From the NCBI RefSeq assembly GCF_014842255.1, contig NZ_JACYVH010000006.1, positions 1 through 64,000 on the forward strand: a stretch of 64,000 nt of DNA. The letters are read 5' to 3'. The first letter of the stretch is position 1. Every line of letters begins with the position of its first letter. A program made the translations under genes and the position numbers. Shown piece after piece: positions 15,454 through 24,796 of this stretch. Under the pieces are notes generated by a model. It was not told where the DNA came from. It saw only the letters and a program-made list of their open reading frames with translations, and did not search any database. This DNA is from Frigoribacterium sp. CFBP 13712 (GTDB lineage Bacteria > Actinomycetota > Actinomycetes > Actinomycetales > Microbacteriaceae).

Positions 15454-16140
15454 ATGCCAGTTCCCGACCGCTCCACACGTCGCCCCCGGCGACTGCTGCG
15501 TGACCTGACGTTCGAATCGGTGCTCGACGCCATTCTCGACGGCACGCTGCACCCGGGCGAGCGCCTGTTCGAAGACGACATCGCCGCGTGGCTCGGCGTC
15601 TCGAAGACACCCGTCAAGGAGGCGCTGGCGCGTCTCGCGACGCAGGGCCTCGTCGACATCGAGGCCAACCGGTACACCCGGATCTCGTCGGTGACGGTCG
15701 CCGATCTGCTCGACACGTTCGAGCTGATCGGCATCCTGCACGGCGACGCCATCCGCTCGGCGGCGCACGCCCCGACCGACGAGACGGCGGAGATCGCCGA
15801 CCGCGTCGTCGAGGCGATGACGGCCGACGGCGCCACCTGCGCCGACGTCGTCCGAGAGACGACGGTCTTCGTCGACCGTGCCGAGAACCCCCTAACCCGC
15901 AAGGCCGCCGAGCCCCTCGACCACCGCGCGGCGTTCCTCTCCCGCCACGTGTCGATCGATCTGCACCACCCGGCCCTGCGCCCGTCGTTCGACGCGTTCG
16001 TCGCGACGCTCGTCGATCGCCGGTGGGTCGAGGCGGGCGACGCACTCACGGGGCTGCTCGGTCGCGACGCCCTCGGGCCCGTGGTCGCCGGGCTCGACGA
16101 CATCCCGCCCCTGCCCGAGACCCGGCGGGTGACCCGGTGA
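15454..16140 (+). CDS. GntR-family regulator, paralogue 1
   Basis: A 228-residue one-domain-plus-effector regulator. Residues 12-80 form a GntR winged helix (LLRDLTFESVLDAILDGTLH, WLGVSKTPVKEALARL, then EANRYTRI). The C-terminal helical half lacks the D-x3-H...H metal signature of the FCD domain. It is a clear paralogue of the genes at 16818, 24091 and 24949. GGAGG stands 5 nt before the ATG. Upstream, CATATC (15393) and GATATG (15423) form a wide inverted repeat that could be an operator. The stop overlaps the start of a sugar transferase gene. Confidence 0.88.
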   Translation: MPVPDRSTRRPRRLLRDLTFESVLDAILDGTLHPGERLFEDDIAAWLGVSKTPVKEALARLATQGLVDIEANRYTRISSVTVADLLDTFELIGILHGDAIRSAAHAPTDETAEIADRVVEAMTADGATCADVVRETTVFVDRAENPLTRKAAEPLDHRAAFLSRHVSIDLHHPALRPSFDAFVATLVDRRWVEAGDALTGLLGRDALGPVVAGLDDIPPLPETRRVTR

Positions 16141-16805
16141 CGTCGACGCCCCTCCGCCCGCACGCCGAGAGCATCCGCGTCGAGCTGCCGCCCGTCCGAC
16201 GCCGACCCCACCGGGTGACGAAGCGCGTCGTCGACGTCGTGGTGGCCGCCCTGCTCATCGTCGCCCTGCTGCCCCTGGCCCTCGTCACGGCCCTCGCCGT
16301 GCGACTCGACAGTCGCGGCCCCGTCCTCTACCGGCAGGTGCGCGCCGGGCTCGACGGCGAGGCGTTCACGATGCTCAAGTTCCGCACCATGCACGTCGAC
16401 GCCGAGACCCGCCTGGCCGATCTCGTCGCCCGCAACGAGGCCGGCGGCCCGCTCTTCAAACTGCGCGACGACCCGCGCATCACCAGGGTGGGTCGCGTGC
16501 TGCGCCTCTACTCGATCGACGAGCTGCCCCAGCTCTGGAACATCCTCCGAGGCGACATGAGCCTCGTCGGGCCACGACCCGCGCTGTTCCGCGAGGTCGA
16601 CCACTACTGCGACCGGGCGCGTCAGAGACTGCTCGTGCTGCCCGGTCTGACCGGCCCGTGGCAGGTCGGCGGCCGCTCCGACCTCCCATGGGACGACGGG
16701 CTCGACCTCGATCTCTCGTACGTGCACGACTGGACTCCGGCGACGGACGCCGTCGTCCTGGCGCGGACGGTCCGTGCGGTCATCCGCCCCGTCGGCGCTT
16801 ACTGA
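16137..16805 (+). CDS. Polyprenyl-phosphate sugar-1-phosphate transferase
   Basis: A 222-residue bacterial sugar transferase of the short WcaJ/WbaP C-terminal type. Such enzymes place the first hexose-1-phosphate on undecaprenyl phosphate in exopolysaccharide or glycan synthesis. A single reentrant/membrane helix (about 30-55) is followed by LKFRTMH, DELPQLWNIL and GDMSLVGPRP, all canonical. The N-terminal four-helix module of full-length WbaP is absent. The GTG start overlaps the GntR stop (GTGA), so the pair is co-translated. No other glycan gene is adjacent, which is unusual. Confidence 0.9.
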   Translation: MTSTPLRPHAESIRVELPPVRRRPHRVTKRVVDVVVAALLIVALLPLALVTALAVRLDSRGPVLYRQVRAGLDGEAFTMLKFRTMHVDAETRLADLVARNEAGGPLFKLRDDPRITRVGRVLRLYSIDELPQLWNILRGDMSLVGPRPALFREVDHYCDRARQRLLVLPGLTGPWQVGGRSDLPWDDGLDLDLSYVHDWTPATDAVVLARTVRAVIRPVGAY

Positions 16806-16817
16806 CACCACCGGTGG

Positions 16818-17504
16818 TCACGCCGCCGCGCTGCCGGCACGCACGACCGAGAGCAGCACCGGCGCCGACGCGATCTCGGCGAGGGCGACGCGTGAGGCGC
16901 CGAGGTCGGCACGGGCGACGGCGGCGCGGAGGGCCGCCAGCGCCGCCGACAGCCCCGCCTCGTCGAGATCGTCGCCGATGAAGCGGGCGTGGAACAGCAC
17001 CGTGGGGCCGAAATGGCCCATCAGCTGAGCGAGCCGCCGGTTCGACGACGCCGTGGCCATCGCCTCGGCGGCGGAGACGAGCGCCTCGATGGCCGGGGGC
17101 GCGGTCGGCGACGCGACCCGCGCCTCCTCGTCCACCGGCAGCGGGCCGTCGAGCGCCGTCGCCACCGCGACCCGGGCGGCGTCGTCGGCGATCGCCTCGG
17201 CGAGCGCGAGATCGGCGAGCGAGCAGAGCGTCGACAGCAGAGGCCGCACGAGCCAGGGCCGCGCGGTGCTGACCCGCGTGTACCGCTTGGGCACCGTCTC
17301 GACGAGAGAGAGGTCTTCCAGGCGGGCGAGCGCCATGCGGATGGGTGTGCGCGAGACGCCGAGCCAGTCTTCGAGATCGGTGTCGTGCAGGCGCTCGCCC
17401 TCGCCGAGCTGCCCCGACACGATCGCCTCGAGGACGAGCTCGAAGACCTCGTCGCGGTGGAGGCGCCGGCAGAGGGTGGGCGACGGGGTCGTCGGGATGG
17501 GCAT
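16818..17504 (-). CDS. GntR-family regulator, paralogue 2
   Basis: A 228-residue regulator of the same subfamily as 15454. The winged helix spans about residues 10-75 ([42 protein letters not shown]), followed by an all-helical effector half. The ATG at 17504 (MPIPTTPSP) follows GAGGAGG, and its MPIPT opening matches the paralogues at 24091 and 24949. The gene contains a 17-mer variant at 17115, read as EEARVAS. It is convergent with the sugar transferase, 12 bp away. Confidence 0.87.
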   Translation of the reverse strand: MPIPTTPSPTLCRRLHRDEVFELVLEAIVSGQLGEGERLHDTDLEDWLGVSRTPIRMALARLEDLSLVETVPKRYTRVSTARPWLVRPLLSTLCSLADLALAEAIADDAARVAVATALDGPLPVDEEARVASPTAPPAIEALVSAAEAMATASSNRRLAQLMGHFGPTVLFHARFIGDDLDEAGLSAALAALRAAVARADLGASRVALAEIASAPVLLSVVRAGSAAA

Positions 17505-17602
17505 CGATCCTCCTCGTGGTGGGTGGGGGCACCGACCGGTCGACCTGTCGTGCCACATCCCAGAATAGTGCATTTATCATCCAGCTTCTGACGACCGATG
17601 GC

Positions 17603-17608
17603 TACACT
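17603..17608 (+). promoter_or_regulatory. -10 element of trhO, leaderless spacing
   Basis: TACACT lies exactly 6 nt before the GTG initiator of trhO, so the transcript probably starts at the start codon. Confidence 0.5.
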
Positions 17609-17614
17609 CTTCCG

Positions 17615-18508
17615 GTGGCCGTCCCCAAGATCCTGCTGTTCTACGTCTTCACCCCGCTCGCCGACCCCGAGGCCATCCGCCTCTGGCAGCGCGAGCTCTG
17701 CCGCTCGCTCGACCTGACCGGCCGCATCGTGCTCTCGCCGCACGGCATCAACGCGACGGTCGGCGGCGAGCTCGCCGACGTCAAGCGGTACCTGCGCACC
17801 ACGCGCCAGTACGCCCCCTTCGCGGGCGTCGACGCGAAGTGGAGCGAGGGCACCGGTCACGACTTCCCCAAACTGTCGGTCAAGGTCCGCGACGAGATCG
17901 TCACCTTCGGCGCCCCCGACGAGCTGCGCGTCGACGAGCAGGGCGTCGTCGGCGGCGGCACCCGCCTCAGCCCCGACGACCTGCACGACCTGATGGACCG
18001 CGAGCAGGTGACCTTCTTCGACGGCCGCAACGAGTTCGAGTCGCGCATCGGGCGGTTCCGCGACGCGGTCGTGCCCGACGTCGCCACGACGCGCGAGTTC
18101 GTCGCCGAGATCGAGAGCGGGCGCTACGACCACCTGAAGGACGAGCCGATCGTCACGTACTGCACCGGCGGGGTCCGCTGCGAGGTGCTCAGCTCGCTGA
18201 TGACGAGCCGCGGATTCTCCCGCGTGTACCAGCTGGAGGGCGGAGTGGTCCGCTACGGCGAGCGCTTCGGCGACGACGGCGTGTGGGACGGCTCGCTCTA
18301 CGTCTTCGACGGGCGCGGCTCGGTCGACTTCTCCGACCACACCGCGGTGCTCGGCCGCTGCGTGCGGTGCGGCGACGCCACGAAGCGGATGCAGAACTGC
18401 AGCGACGTGCAGTGCCGCGAGCAGCTGGTGGTCTGCGACGCCTGCGGACGAGGAGGCGCGGTTCACTGTGACTCGCACCGCGCCTCCGGCGTACCGTCGC
18501 AGCCATGA
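17615..18508 (+). CDS. trhO: TrhO-type tRNA uridine 5-hydroxylase (rhodanese family)
   Basis: A 297-residue YceA/TrhO family protein, which uses oxygen to hydroxylate U34 of tRNA. Residues 1-100 are the N-terminal UPF0176 acylphosphatase-like domain ([11 protein letters not shown]). Residues 120-215 form the rhodanese domain, with the active-site loop YCTGGVRCE (C183, C189). The C-terminus carries a cysteine-rich segment ([15 protein letters not shown], then CDACG) that looks metal-binding. The GTG at 17615 fits family length and the leaderless promoter. Its 3' end contains a 17-mer variant near 18448 and overlaps the next start. Confidence 0.93.
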   Translation: MAVPKILLFYVFTPLADPEAIRLWQRELCRSLDLTGRIVLSPHGINATVGGELADVKRYLRTTRQYAPFAGVDAKWSEGTGHDFPKLSVKVRDEIVTFGAPDELRVDEQGVVGGGTRLSPDDLHDLMDREQVTFFDGRNEFESRIGRFRDAVVPDVATTREFVAEIESGRYDHLKDEPIVTYCTGGVRCEVLSSLMTSRGFSRVYQLEGGVVRYGERFGDDGVWDGSLYVFDGRGSVDFSDHTAVLGRCVRCGDATKRMQNCSDVQCREQLVVCDACGRGGAVHCDSHRASGVPSQP

Positions 18509-18990
18509 CGGACACGAACGACATCAAGCGCATCTCCGAGGTGCTCGACAAGGGCCGCATCGGCATCCTCACGACCCAGGGCAGCAGCCAGCACCTGGTC
18601 AGTCGACCCCTGGCCATCGTCGACCGCGAGTTCGACGGCAAGGTCTACTTCTTCACGCCCGACCCGTCGCCCAAGACGGACGACGTGCGCGCGCACCCGC
18701 AGGTCAACGTCGCGGTCGAGACCGGCAAGGGCTACCTGTCGCTCTCGGGCAAGGCGACAGTCGTCAAGGACGCCGAGATCATCGACGAGCTGTGGACCAC
18801 CGCGGCCGAGGCCTGGTTCGACCAGGGTCGAGACGACCCGACCGTCGCGCTGCTCGAGGTCGACGTCGAGACGGCCGAGTACTGGGTGAGCAACGAGCCC
18901 AAGGCCATCACGATGCTCAAGTACGCGAAGGCCGCGATCACCGGCGGTCACCCCGAGAACATCGCCGACACGGGCACCGTCCGCCTCTGA
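18505..18990 (+). CDS. FMN-binding split-barrel (PNPOx-like) stress protein
   Basis: A 161-residue protein of the pyridoxamine-5'-phosphate-oxidase-like split beta-barrel group, general stress protein 26 type. Residues 5-110 form the barrel ([20 protein letters not shown], then [18 protein letters not shown]). The tail [19 protein letters not shown] is typical of this group. It probably binds FMN or F420; the reaction is unknown. The ATG overlaps the trhO stop (ATGA), indicating an operon. Confidence 0.87.
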   Translation: MTDTNDIKRISEVLDKGRIGILTTQGSSQHLVSRPLAIVDREFDGKVYFFTPDPSPKTDDVRAHPQVNVAVETGKGYLSLSGKATVVKDAEIIDELWTTAAEAWFDQGRDDPTVALLEVDVETAEYWVSNEPKAITMLKYAKAAITGGHPENIADTGTVRL

Positions 18991-19020
18991 GGCGTCTGGG
19001 CTGCGCCCGACTCGGGGCGC

Positions 19021-19095
19021 GGCCCGGCTGCGGGCGGCCCGGCTGCGGGCGGCCCGGCTGCGCGCGGCTCGGTCGCGCGCGTCCCGGCTGCGAGC
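19021..19095. repeat. Five tandem 15-bp repeats between convergent genes
   Basis: Units of GGCCCGGCTGCGGGC start at 19021 and 19036 (identical), with diverged copies at 19051, 19066 and 19081. They fill the 108-bp gap up to the stop of the convergent DUF4190 gene. Confidence 0.9.
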
Positions 19096-19098
19096 GGC

Positions 19099-19707
19099 TC
19101 AGCCGCAGGTGACCTCGCGCCCGGCCGGGTCGACGTACTCGCCCGAGCCGAGCTGGGCGCAGGTAGCCGACAGGCGCGCCAGGTAGTCGAGGGCGCTGAC
19201 CCCGTAGACGATGCTCGCGATCAGCACGACGCCTCCGATCGCGACGCCGATCAGGGCCAGCCGACGAGAGAAGCCGGCGCGCGACGAGCGGTGGGCGGCG
19301 ACCAGCCCGAGCACGATGCCGAGCGGCGCGAAGAAGACGCCGAAGACGACCGACGCGACGGCCAGGCCGTGCCCCGGGTCGTCGTGCCGCGGCCGCGGAG
19401 CGTCCCACACGTCGTCGTCGGCGGGTGCGAAGTACGAGTCGAAGTCGGCGTCGCGGGCCCGGTGCTCGGGTGCGCGCGTGCCCTCCGCAGCGGACCCGGC
19501 TGCGCCCTGACCGGACGGCGTGCGCTCGGGCGCCTCGGGCGACCAGGTCTGCGGGGCGACCGGCGCGATCGACGCGACCCGTGCCTCCGGCAGGGTGTTC
19601 ACCGGCCGAGGAGGCGCGGCGAGGGGGATCGAGCGATCCTCACCGGGTGCGGGTCGGGTGAAGCGCGCCCACGGCGACGGGGGTCGCGGCGTGGACTGGT
19701 CGGTCAT
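19099..19707 (-). CDS. DUF4190-type membrane protein
   Basis: A 202-residue protein. The first 115 residues are Pro/Ala-rich and disordered. They are followed by two transmembrane helices (GLAVASVVFGVFFAPLGIVL, then LALIGVAIGGVVLIASIVYG) around a polar AAHRSSRAGFSRR loop, the DUF4190 pattern of actinobacteria. A short extracytoplasmic tail follows, with two Cys. The ATG at 19707 (MTDQSTPR) was chosen over an upstream in-frame ATG because the additional seven residues carry no signal. Function is unknown. It is divergent from pfkA. Confidence 0.78.
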   Translation of the reverse strand: MTDQSTPRPPSPWARFTRPAPGEDRSIPLAAPPRPVNTLPEARVASIAPVAPQTWSPEAPERTPSGQGAAGSAAEGTRAPEHRARDADFDSYFAPADDDVWDAPRPRHDDPGHGLAVASVVFGVFFAPLGIVLGLVAAHRSSRAGFSRRLALIGVAIGGVVLIASIVYGVSALDYLARLSATCAQLGSGEYVDPAGREVTCG

Positions 19708-19784
19708 GCATCCACGGTAGTACGCCATGATGGGATCGACCTCGGCCCTCCGGGCCGGGCCCGACCTTGCGATGGAGCATCACG

Positions 19785-20810
19785 ATGAGAATCGGAATCC
19801 TCACCAGCGGCGGCGACTGCCCTGGACTCAACGCCGTCATCCGCGGAGCCGTCCTCAAGGGCACGCAGATCCACGGGCAGGAGTTCGTCGGGTTCCGCGA
19901 CGGCTGGCGGGGGGTGGTCGACGCCGACATCGTGCCTCTCGTCCGCAAGGACATCCAGGGCATCGCGAAGCAGGGCGGCACGATCCTCGGCACGAGCCGC
20001 ACGAACCCCTTCGAGGGCGACGGCGGCGTGGCGCGCATCACCGAGAACATGGAGCGCCACGGCATCGACGCCATGATCGCGATCGGCGGCGAGGGCACCC
20101 TCGCGGCCGCCAAGCGCCTGACCGACGCCGGCCTCAAGATCGTCGGCGTGCCGAAGACGGTCGACAACGACCTCGGCGCCACCGACTACACCTTCGGCTT
20201 CGACACGGCCGTGCAGATCGCGACCGACGCGATGGACCGCCTCCGCACCACGGGCGAGTCGCACAGCCGCTGCATGGTGGCCGAGGTCATGGGCCGCCAC
20301 GTCGGCTGGATCGCGCTGCACTCGGGCATGGCGTCGGGTGCGCACGCGATCCTCATCCCCGAGCAGGCGACGAGCATGGACCAGATCGTCGCGTGGGTGA
20401 AGTCCGCCTACGACCGCGGGCGCGCACCGCTGGTGGTCGTCGCCGAGGGCTTCGTGCCCGACCAGGGCACCGACGTGCACTCCGAGCGCGGTCTCGACGC
20501 CTTCGGCCGCCCTCGTCTCGGCGGCATCGGCGAGCGCCTCGCCCCCATCATCGAGGAGCGCACCGGCATCGAGACCCGCGCGACGACGCTCGGGCACATC
20601 CAGCGCGGCGGCACCCCGACGTCGTACGACCGGGTGCTCGCGACGCGTCTCGGTCTCGCGGCGAGCGACGCCGTGCAGGAGGGGCGCTGGGGTCGCATGG
20701 TCGCCCTGCGCGGCACCGACATCGTGCACGTCTCGTTCGAGGAGGCGCTCGACAGCCTGAAGACCGTGCCGCAGCACCGTTACGACGAGGCCGCGATCCT
20801 CTTCGGCTGA
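19785..20810 (+). CDS. pfkA: ATP-dependent 6-phosphofructokinase, group III
   Basis: A 341-residue phosphofructokinase that commits fructose-6-phosphate to glycolysis. The motifs GGDCPGLN (9-16), GGEGT (101-105) and PKTVDND (123-129) are intact. Gly at 104 with Lys at 124 is the pattern of actinobacterial ATP-dependent enzymes; a PPi-dependent enzyme would have Asp at 104. The ATG at 19785 gives the canonical MRIGILTSGG start, and ATGGAG lies upstream. It is a single gene followed by an exact 17-mer copy immediately after the stop. Confidence 0.95.
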   Translation: MRIGILTSGGDCPGLNAVIRGAVLKGTQIHGQEFVGFRDGWRGVVDADIVPLVRKDIQGIAKQGGTILGTSRTNPFEGDGGVARITENMERHGIDAMIAIGGEGTLAAAKRLTDAGLKIVGVPKTVDNDLGATDYTFGFDTAVQIATDAMDRLRTTGESHSRCMVAEVMGRHVGWIALHSGMASGAHAILIPEQATSMDQIVAWVKSAYDRGRAPLVVVAEGFVPDQGTDVHSERGLDAFGRPRLGGIGERLAPIIEERTGIETRATTLGHIQRGGTPTSYDRVLATRLGLAASDAVQEGRWGRMVALRGTDIVHVSFEEALDSLKTVPQHRYDEAAILFG

Positions 20811-20906
20811 GCCGAGGAGGCGCGGGTCGCCTCCACACGGACGGATCCGTCCACATTCCCCCGTGCAGGCGAGGCGCGAGGCGTCGTCATCTGACAGTCT
20901 CGATGC

Positions 20907-21398
20907 ATGGTCACGTTCATCGTCGTCGGGTCGGTGGGTCTCGTCGTCCTCCTGGTCAGCATCGTCGTGGGTGATCTGCTCGACGTCTTCGACATCGGCG
21001 ACGGCCTCGTCTCGGGCGTCGCCGTCGGCGCGGCGCTCGCCATCTTCGGCCTGGCCGGCATCGTCACGCTGCAGAGCGGTCTGCCCCCGGGGTGGACGTA
21101 CGCGATCGCCGTCGCGATGGCGCTCGTCGCCCTCGTGCTGATCCAGATCGTCATCCGCCGCGTGACCAGACGCGAGACCGGCGGCCACTGGTCGCCCGTC
21201 GGTTTCGTCGGCACCGCCACCGAGACCATCACGCCGACCGGCGGCGAGGTCCGGCTCGACGGCGTCCGCGAACTCGAACGGCGTCTCGCCGTCAGCGACG
21301 TGCGCATCGAGCGCGGCACCCGCATCCGCGTGGTGGCCGAGTCCGGGCCGCGCGTCGAGGTCGTGCGCGACGACTCCGAGCCGACCCGCGCCTCCTAG
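20907..21398 (+). CDS. NfeD-family membrane protein
   Basis: A 163-residue NfeD1b-type protein (B. subtilis YuaF-like). Three or four hydrophobic segments (1-90) are followed by a C-terminal OB-fold domain (HWSPVGFVGTATETI, then GTRIRVVAESGPRVEVV). NfeD partners flotillin and is encoded next to it in most bacteria; the flotillin gene follows here 66 bp downstream. The pair is thought to organise membrane microdomains. The last codons are a 17-mer variant (PTRAS, 21383). Confidence 0.88.
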   Translation: MVTFIVVGSVGLVVLLVSIVVGDLLDVFDIGDGLVSGVAVGAALAIFGLAGIVTLQSGLPPGWTYAIAVAMALVALVLIQIVIRRVTRRETGGHWSPVGFVGTATETITPTGGEVRLDGVRELERRLAVSDVRIERGTRIRVVAESGPRVEVVRDDSEPTRAS

Positions 21399-21464
21399 GC
21401 TCCCCCGGCCCGCCGGGCCCCCCGACAACCGCCCTGCACCACCGAAAGAGAAACGAGAAGCCCT

Positions 21465-22913
21465 GTGGACTTCATCTCCGGCAACACCAGCGTCGTCGCC
21501 ATCGTCGTCGCGGTCGTCATCGCCATCGCGCTGCTGTCGTTCATCGCCAGCCGCGTGCGCCGCGTCCCGCCGAACGAGGCGCTGATCGTCGTCGGCCGTG
21601 GTGCCGAGCGCTCCGAGGGCGGTGGCATCTCGAGCCCGCAGAAGGTGATCATCGGGGGCCGCACGTTCGTCTGGCCCATCTTCCAGGAGGGCTTCAAGCT
21701 CAGCCTCGAGCAGTACCAGACCCCCGTCGAGGTCCAGGCGATCGACGCCAACTACATCCGCACCGCGGTCAAGGCCACGGTCAACTTCAAGGTCACCGGC
21801 ACCGAAGACGGCGTGCGCCGCGCCGCCCAGCGCTACCTGCTGCAGCAGCAGCAGCTGCCGGTCATCGTGCAGCAGTCGCTCGAGGGCTCGATCCGCGGTC
21901 TGATCGGCGGGCAGCCGGTCGACGACCTGGTGAAGAACTTCTCGCGCCTCGCGGCCGACGCCGTCAACGAGACGAAGGGCGAGCTCGCCGAGCTCGGTCT
22001 GCAGATCGAGACGATGAACATCCGCGAGATCGAGACCCCGGGCAGCACCTACCTCGCCGACCGCGGTCGCGCCGAGGCGGCCGTCGCCAAGCAGAACGCC
22101 GACGTCGCCGAGGCGGAGGCCGAGCGCATCGCCGCCCTGGCCCGCATCGGCAACACGCAGCAGACCGCCGAGCGTCAGCTGCAGCTCGACGTGCGCCAGG
22201 CGCAGATCAAGGCCGAGACCGACCGCGCCAACGCCGAGGCCTCCGCCGCCGGCGAGCTGGCCCGTGCCACTCAAGACAAGCTGGTCGCCGAGCAGGAGAG
22301 CATCGCCGTCGCCGAGCAGGCCAAGGTCAACCAGGAGCGCCTGAACATCGACGTGCGTCAGCCCGCCGAGGCCGCCGCGTACGCCGCCGTCCAGAACGCC
22401 GAGGCCGAGCGCGACGCCGCCAACGCCGCCGTCGAGGCCGAGGCGTTCCGCCGCACGCAGCTCGCCGACGCCGCCCGCGCCGCCGCCGAGAACGAGGCCG
22501 CAGCCGTCGAGGCCGCCGGTCGCGCCGAGGCCGCGGCCATCAAGGCGAAGGGTCTGGCCGAGGCCGAGGCCGTCGACGCCCTCGCCGAGGCGCAGGGCAA
22601 GTTCGGCCAGGCGGCGCTCGCGTCGCAGGTCATCTCGCGCCTGCCCGACATCGCCCGCGAGATGGCGGCGCCGATGAGCAACATCGACACCCTCACCGTC
22701 GTGTCGACGGACGGGGCGAACGAGCTCACCAAGTCGGTGGCGAACAACATGACGCAGCTGCAGGACGTCGTCAAGGCCACGACGGGTCTCGACCTCGTCG
22801 GTGCCCTGGGCGGGTTCCTGGGCGGGCGTGCCGGCGCGGCGACCGACTCGACCGTCGGCACGTCGCCTCTCGGCACCACGCCGCGCAGCACCACGCCGCG
22901 CGACTCCGCGTAG
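21465..22913 (+). CDS. Flotillin-like (YuaG/FloT) membrane scaffold protein
   Basis: A 482-residue SPFH/flotillin protein. One N-terminal membrane segment (8-28) is followed by the PHB/SPFH domain to about residue 200 (ESGGISSPQK region, then LGLQIETMNIREIETPG). A long Ala/Glu-rich coiled coil with EA repeats spans about 200-400 (AEAEAVDALAEAQGKFGQAA). The C-terminus is Gly/Ser/Thr-rich. It assembles as membrane-microdomain scaffold with NfeD. The GTG at 21465 follows GAGAAG. The downstream reductase starts 11 nt after its stop but has its own -10-like TAGCCT. Confidence 0.93.
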   Translation: MDFISGNTSVVAIVVAVVIAIALLSFIASRVRRVPPNEALIVVGRGAERSEGGGISSPQKVIIGGRTFVWPIFQEGFKLSLEQYQTPVEVQAIDANYIRTAVKATVNFKVTGTEDGVRRAAQRYLLQQQQLPVIVQQSLEGSIRGLIGGQPVDDLVKNFSRLAADAVNETKGELAELGLQIETMNIREIETPGSTYLADRGRAEAAVAKQNADVAEAEAERIAALARIGNTQQTAERQLQLDVRQAQIKAETDRANAEASAAGELARATQDKLVAEQESIAVAEQAKVNQERLNIDVRQPAEAAAYAAVQNAEAERDAANAAVEAEAFRRTQLADAARAAAENEAAAVEAAGRAEAAAIKAKGLAEAEAVDALAEAQGKFGQAALASQVISRLPDIAREMAAPMSNIDTLTVVSTDGANELTKSVANNMTQLQDVVKATTGLDLVGALGGFLGGRAGAATDSTVGTSPLGTTPRSTTPRDSA

Positions 22914-22923
22914 CCTGACGCCC

Positions 22924-23955
22924 ATGCGAGCCGTCGTCGTCGAGAAGGGTCATCCCGCGTCTCTCCGAGAGGTGGGGCCCGGGCCCGACGGCGACGGCCT
23001 CGACCCCGGCCAGGTCGTCGTCGACGTGCTCTGGTCGGGCCTGAACTACAAAGACGGGCTCGCCCTCGCGGGCGACCCGGGCGTCGCACGGGTCAGCCCG
23101 CTCGTGCCGGGCATCGACCTCGTCGGGACGATCGCGGCCGTCGGGCCTGTCTCGAGCGGCGCATCCTCATCCGCCTCCGCGTCGCCCGCGTCGCCCGCGT
23201 CGTTCGCGGTCGGCGACCTGGTGGTCGCCACGGGCGCGGGTCTCGGCGAGACGCGAGACGGCGGCTACGCCGAACGCGCCGTCGTCGACACCGCCACGCT
23301 CGTCGCCGTGCCCGACGGCATCGACGCCCGGCGTGCGGCAGCGATCGGCACGGCCGGTCTGACCGCGATGCTCAGCGTGCTCCGTCTCGAGCGCGACGTG
23401 CGGCCGGGCGACGGCGAGATCGTCGTCACCGGCGCCGCCGGAGGTGTCGGGTCGGTGGCCGTCGCCGTCTTGAGTCGACTCGGGTACTCGGTCACCGCCT
23501 CCTCGGGTCGGGCCGACGAGCTGGGGCCGTACCTGCGGTCGCTGGGCGCCTCGTCCGTCATCGACCGTGCCGAGCTCGGCGAGCAGGGGAAGCCGCTCCG
23601 ACGCCCCCGCTGGGCAGGTGCCGTCGACTCGGTCGGCAGCACGACCCTCGCGAGCGTGCTCGCCGAGACCGCCTGGGGCGGCACGGTCACGGCCTGCGGC
23701 CTCGCTCAGGGCTCGGACCTCACGACTACGGTGCTGCCGTTCATCCTGCGGTCGGTCACCCTGGCGGGCATCGACTCGGTGCAGGCCCCCCTGGCACTCC
23801 GCCAGGAGGCGTGGTCACGGCTCGCGACCGACCTCGACCTCGAGCTGCTCGACTCGCTGACCACCGAGACGACCCTCGACGAGGTCGTCGCGCTCGGCCC
23901 CGAGATCGTCGCCGGGCGCGTGCGCGGACGCACGGTCGTGCGCGTGGGCGCCTGA
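22924..23955 (+). CDS. AcuI/YhdH-type MDR quinone/acryloyl-CoA reductase
   Basis: A 343-residue zinc-free medium-chain reductase. LNYKDGLALAG near residue 40 is the hallmark of the YhdH/AcuI group, which reduces acryloyl-CoA or similar electrophiles with NADPH. GAAGGVGSVAVAVLSRLGY (about 168-186) is the nucleotide-binding loop. A Ser/Ala-rich insertion (about residues 77-95) between the first beta strands is unusual for the family. TAGCCT ends 7 nt before the ATG, so the gene may be leaderless and independent of flotillin. True substrate is not known. Confidence 0.85.
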   Translation: MRAVVVEKGHPASLREVGPGPDGDGLDPGQVVVDVLWSGLNYKDGLALAGDPGVARVSPLVPGIDLVGTIAAVGPVSSGASSSASASPASPASFAVGDLVVATGAGLGETRDGGYAERAVVDTATLVAVPDGIDARRAAAIGTAGLTAMLSVLRLERDVRPGDGEIVVTGAAGGVGSVAVAVLSRLGYSVTASSGRADELGPYLRSLGASSVIDRAELGEQGKPLRRPRWAGAVDSVGSTTLASVLAETAWGGTVTACGLAQGSDLTTTVLPFILRSVTLAGIDSVQAPLALRQEAWSRLATDLDLELLDSLTTETTLDEVVALGPEIVAGRVRGRTVVRVGA

Positions 23956-24090
23956 CACGACGGCCTCCGGCGGAACCCCGAGGGTCGGCCCCGAGGGCGC
24001 GGCCGTGAGCGTGGGGCCTCGACACGGTTCGCAGCGGTCGAGTAAAGTACCGGATAATCGATACTTCCTCGCGCATTGAAGGTCTGATAC

Positions 24091-24780
24091 ATGCCCATCC
24101 CCACCGGCCCCGAGAACCCGGCCCCCCGCCGCCTCCTCCGTGACGTCGTGTTCGACAAGATGCTGTCCGCGATCGAAGACGGCACGCTGCAGCCCGGCGA
24201 GCGCCTCAACGACGACGAGCTGGTCACCTGGCTCGGCGTCTCGCGCACGCCCATCCGCGAGGCGATCGCCAAGCTGGTCGACTACGGCCTCGTCGAGATG
24301 GAGGCCAACCGCTACACGCGCATCGCGATGCCCGACTTCGATCTCTATCGGCACGCGCTGCAGGTGTACGCCGGGCTGAACGAGTTGACGGCGCGGTGGG
24401 CGATCCCGCTGCTCTCCGACTCCGACGTCGACGAGTTCACGGCCCTGGTCGACACGGCCCTCCGCCGCCTCGACGCCCGCGATGTCGGCGGCCTCGGCGA
24501 CTTCCAGGCCGTGCCGGCGTACCTCCGCACGAAGGTCGGCAACCCGCTGCTCGACAGCGCCGAGCGCCTCGTCAACGCGCGCGTCATGTTCATGTCGAAG
24601 CCCGTGCTCAACCACTGGCAGTGGGAGCTCACGACGGACTTCCTGAACCGCATCCGCGAGGCCGTGCGCCGACGCGACATCGACCTCGCCATCGCCGCGT
24701 TCATCCCGTTGAACGAGGCGAACCTCCGCCACCTCGAGGCCGTCGAGGTCGACGGGGCCCTCCTCTCGACCCCGTCGTGA
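24091..24780 (+). CDS. GntR-family regulator, paralogue 3
   Basis: A 229-residue regulator. The winged helix spans about residues 12-78 ([40 protein letters not shown]). The helical effector half has no FCD metal triad. The opening MPIPT and PAPRRLLRDV are shared with paralogue 4, 170 bp downstream. The upstream region is unusually AT-rich and contains an imperfect inverted repeat (AAGTACCGGATAATCGATACTT-like, about 24042-24065), a candidate operator. Confidence 0.87.
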   Translation: MPIPTGPENPAPRRLLRDVVFDKMLSAIEDGTLQPGERLNDDELVTWLGVSRTPIREAIAKLVDYGLVEMEANRYTRIAMPDFDLYRHALQVYAGLNELTARWAIPLLSDSDVDEFTALVDTALRRLDARDVGGLGDFQAVPAYLRTKVGNPLLDSAERLVNARVMFMSKPVLNHWQWELTTDFLNRIREAVRRRDIDLAIAAFIPLNEANLRHLEAVEVDGALLSTPS

Positions 24781-24796
24781 CCCCGCTCGGACACTG

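Noticed and set aside
19785-20810. Pyrophosphate-dependent phosphofructokinase
   Set aside because: Residue 104 is Gly in GGEGT; PPi enzymes have Asp there. Lys124 alone is normal in actinobacterial ATP enzymes.
19704-22925. 1073-codon open frame antisense to pfkA, NfeD and flotillin
   Set aside because: Three recognised proteins are encoded on the other strand; the antisense product is repetitive Asp/Gly/Arg without domain features.
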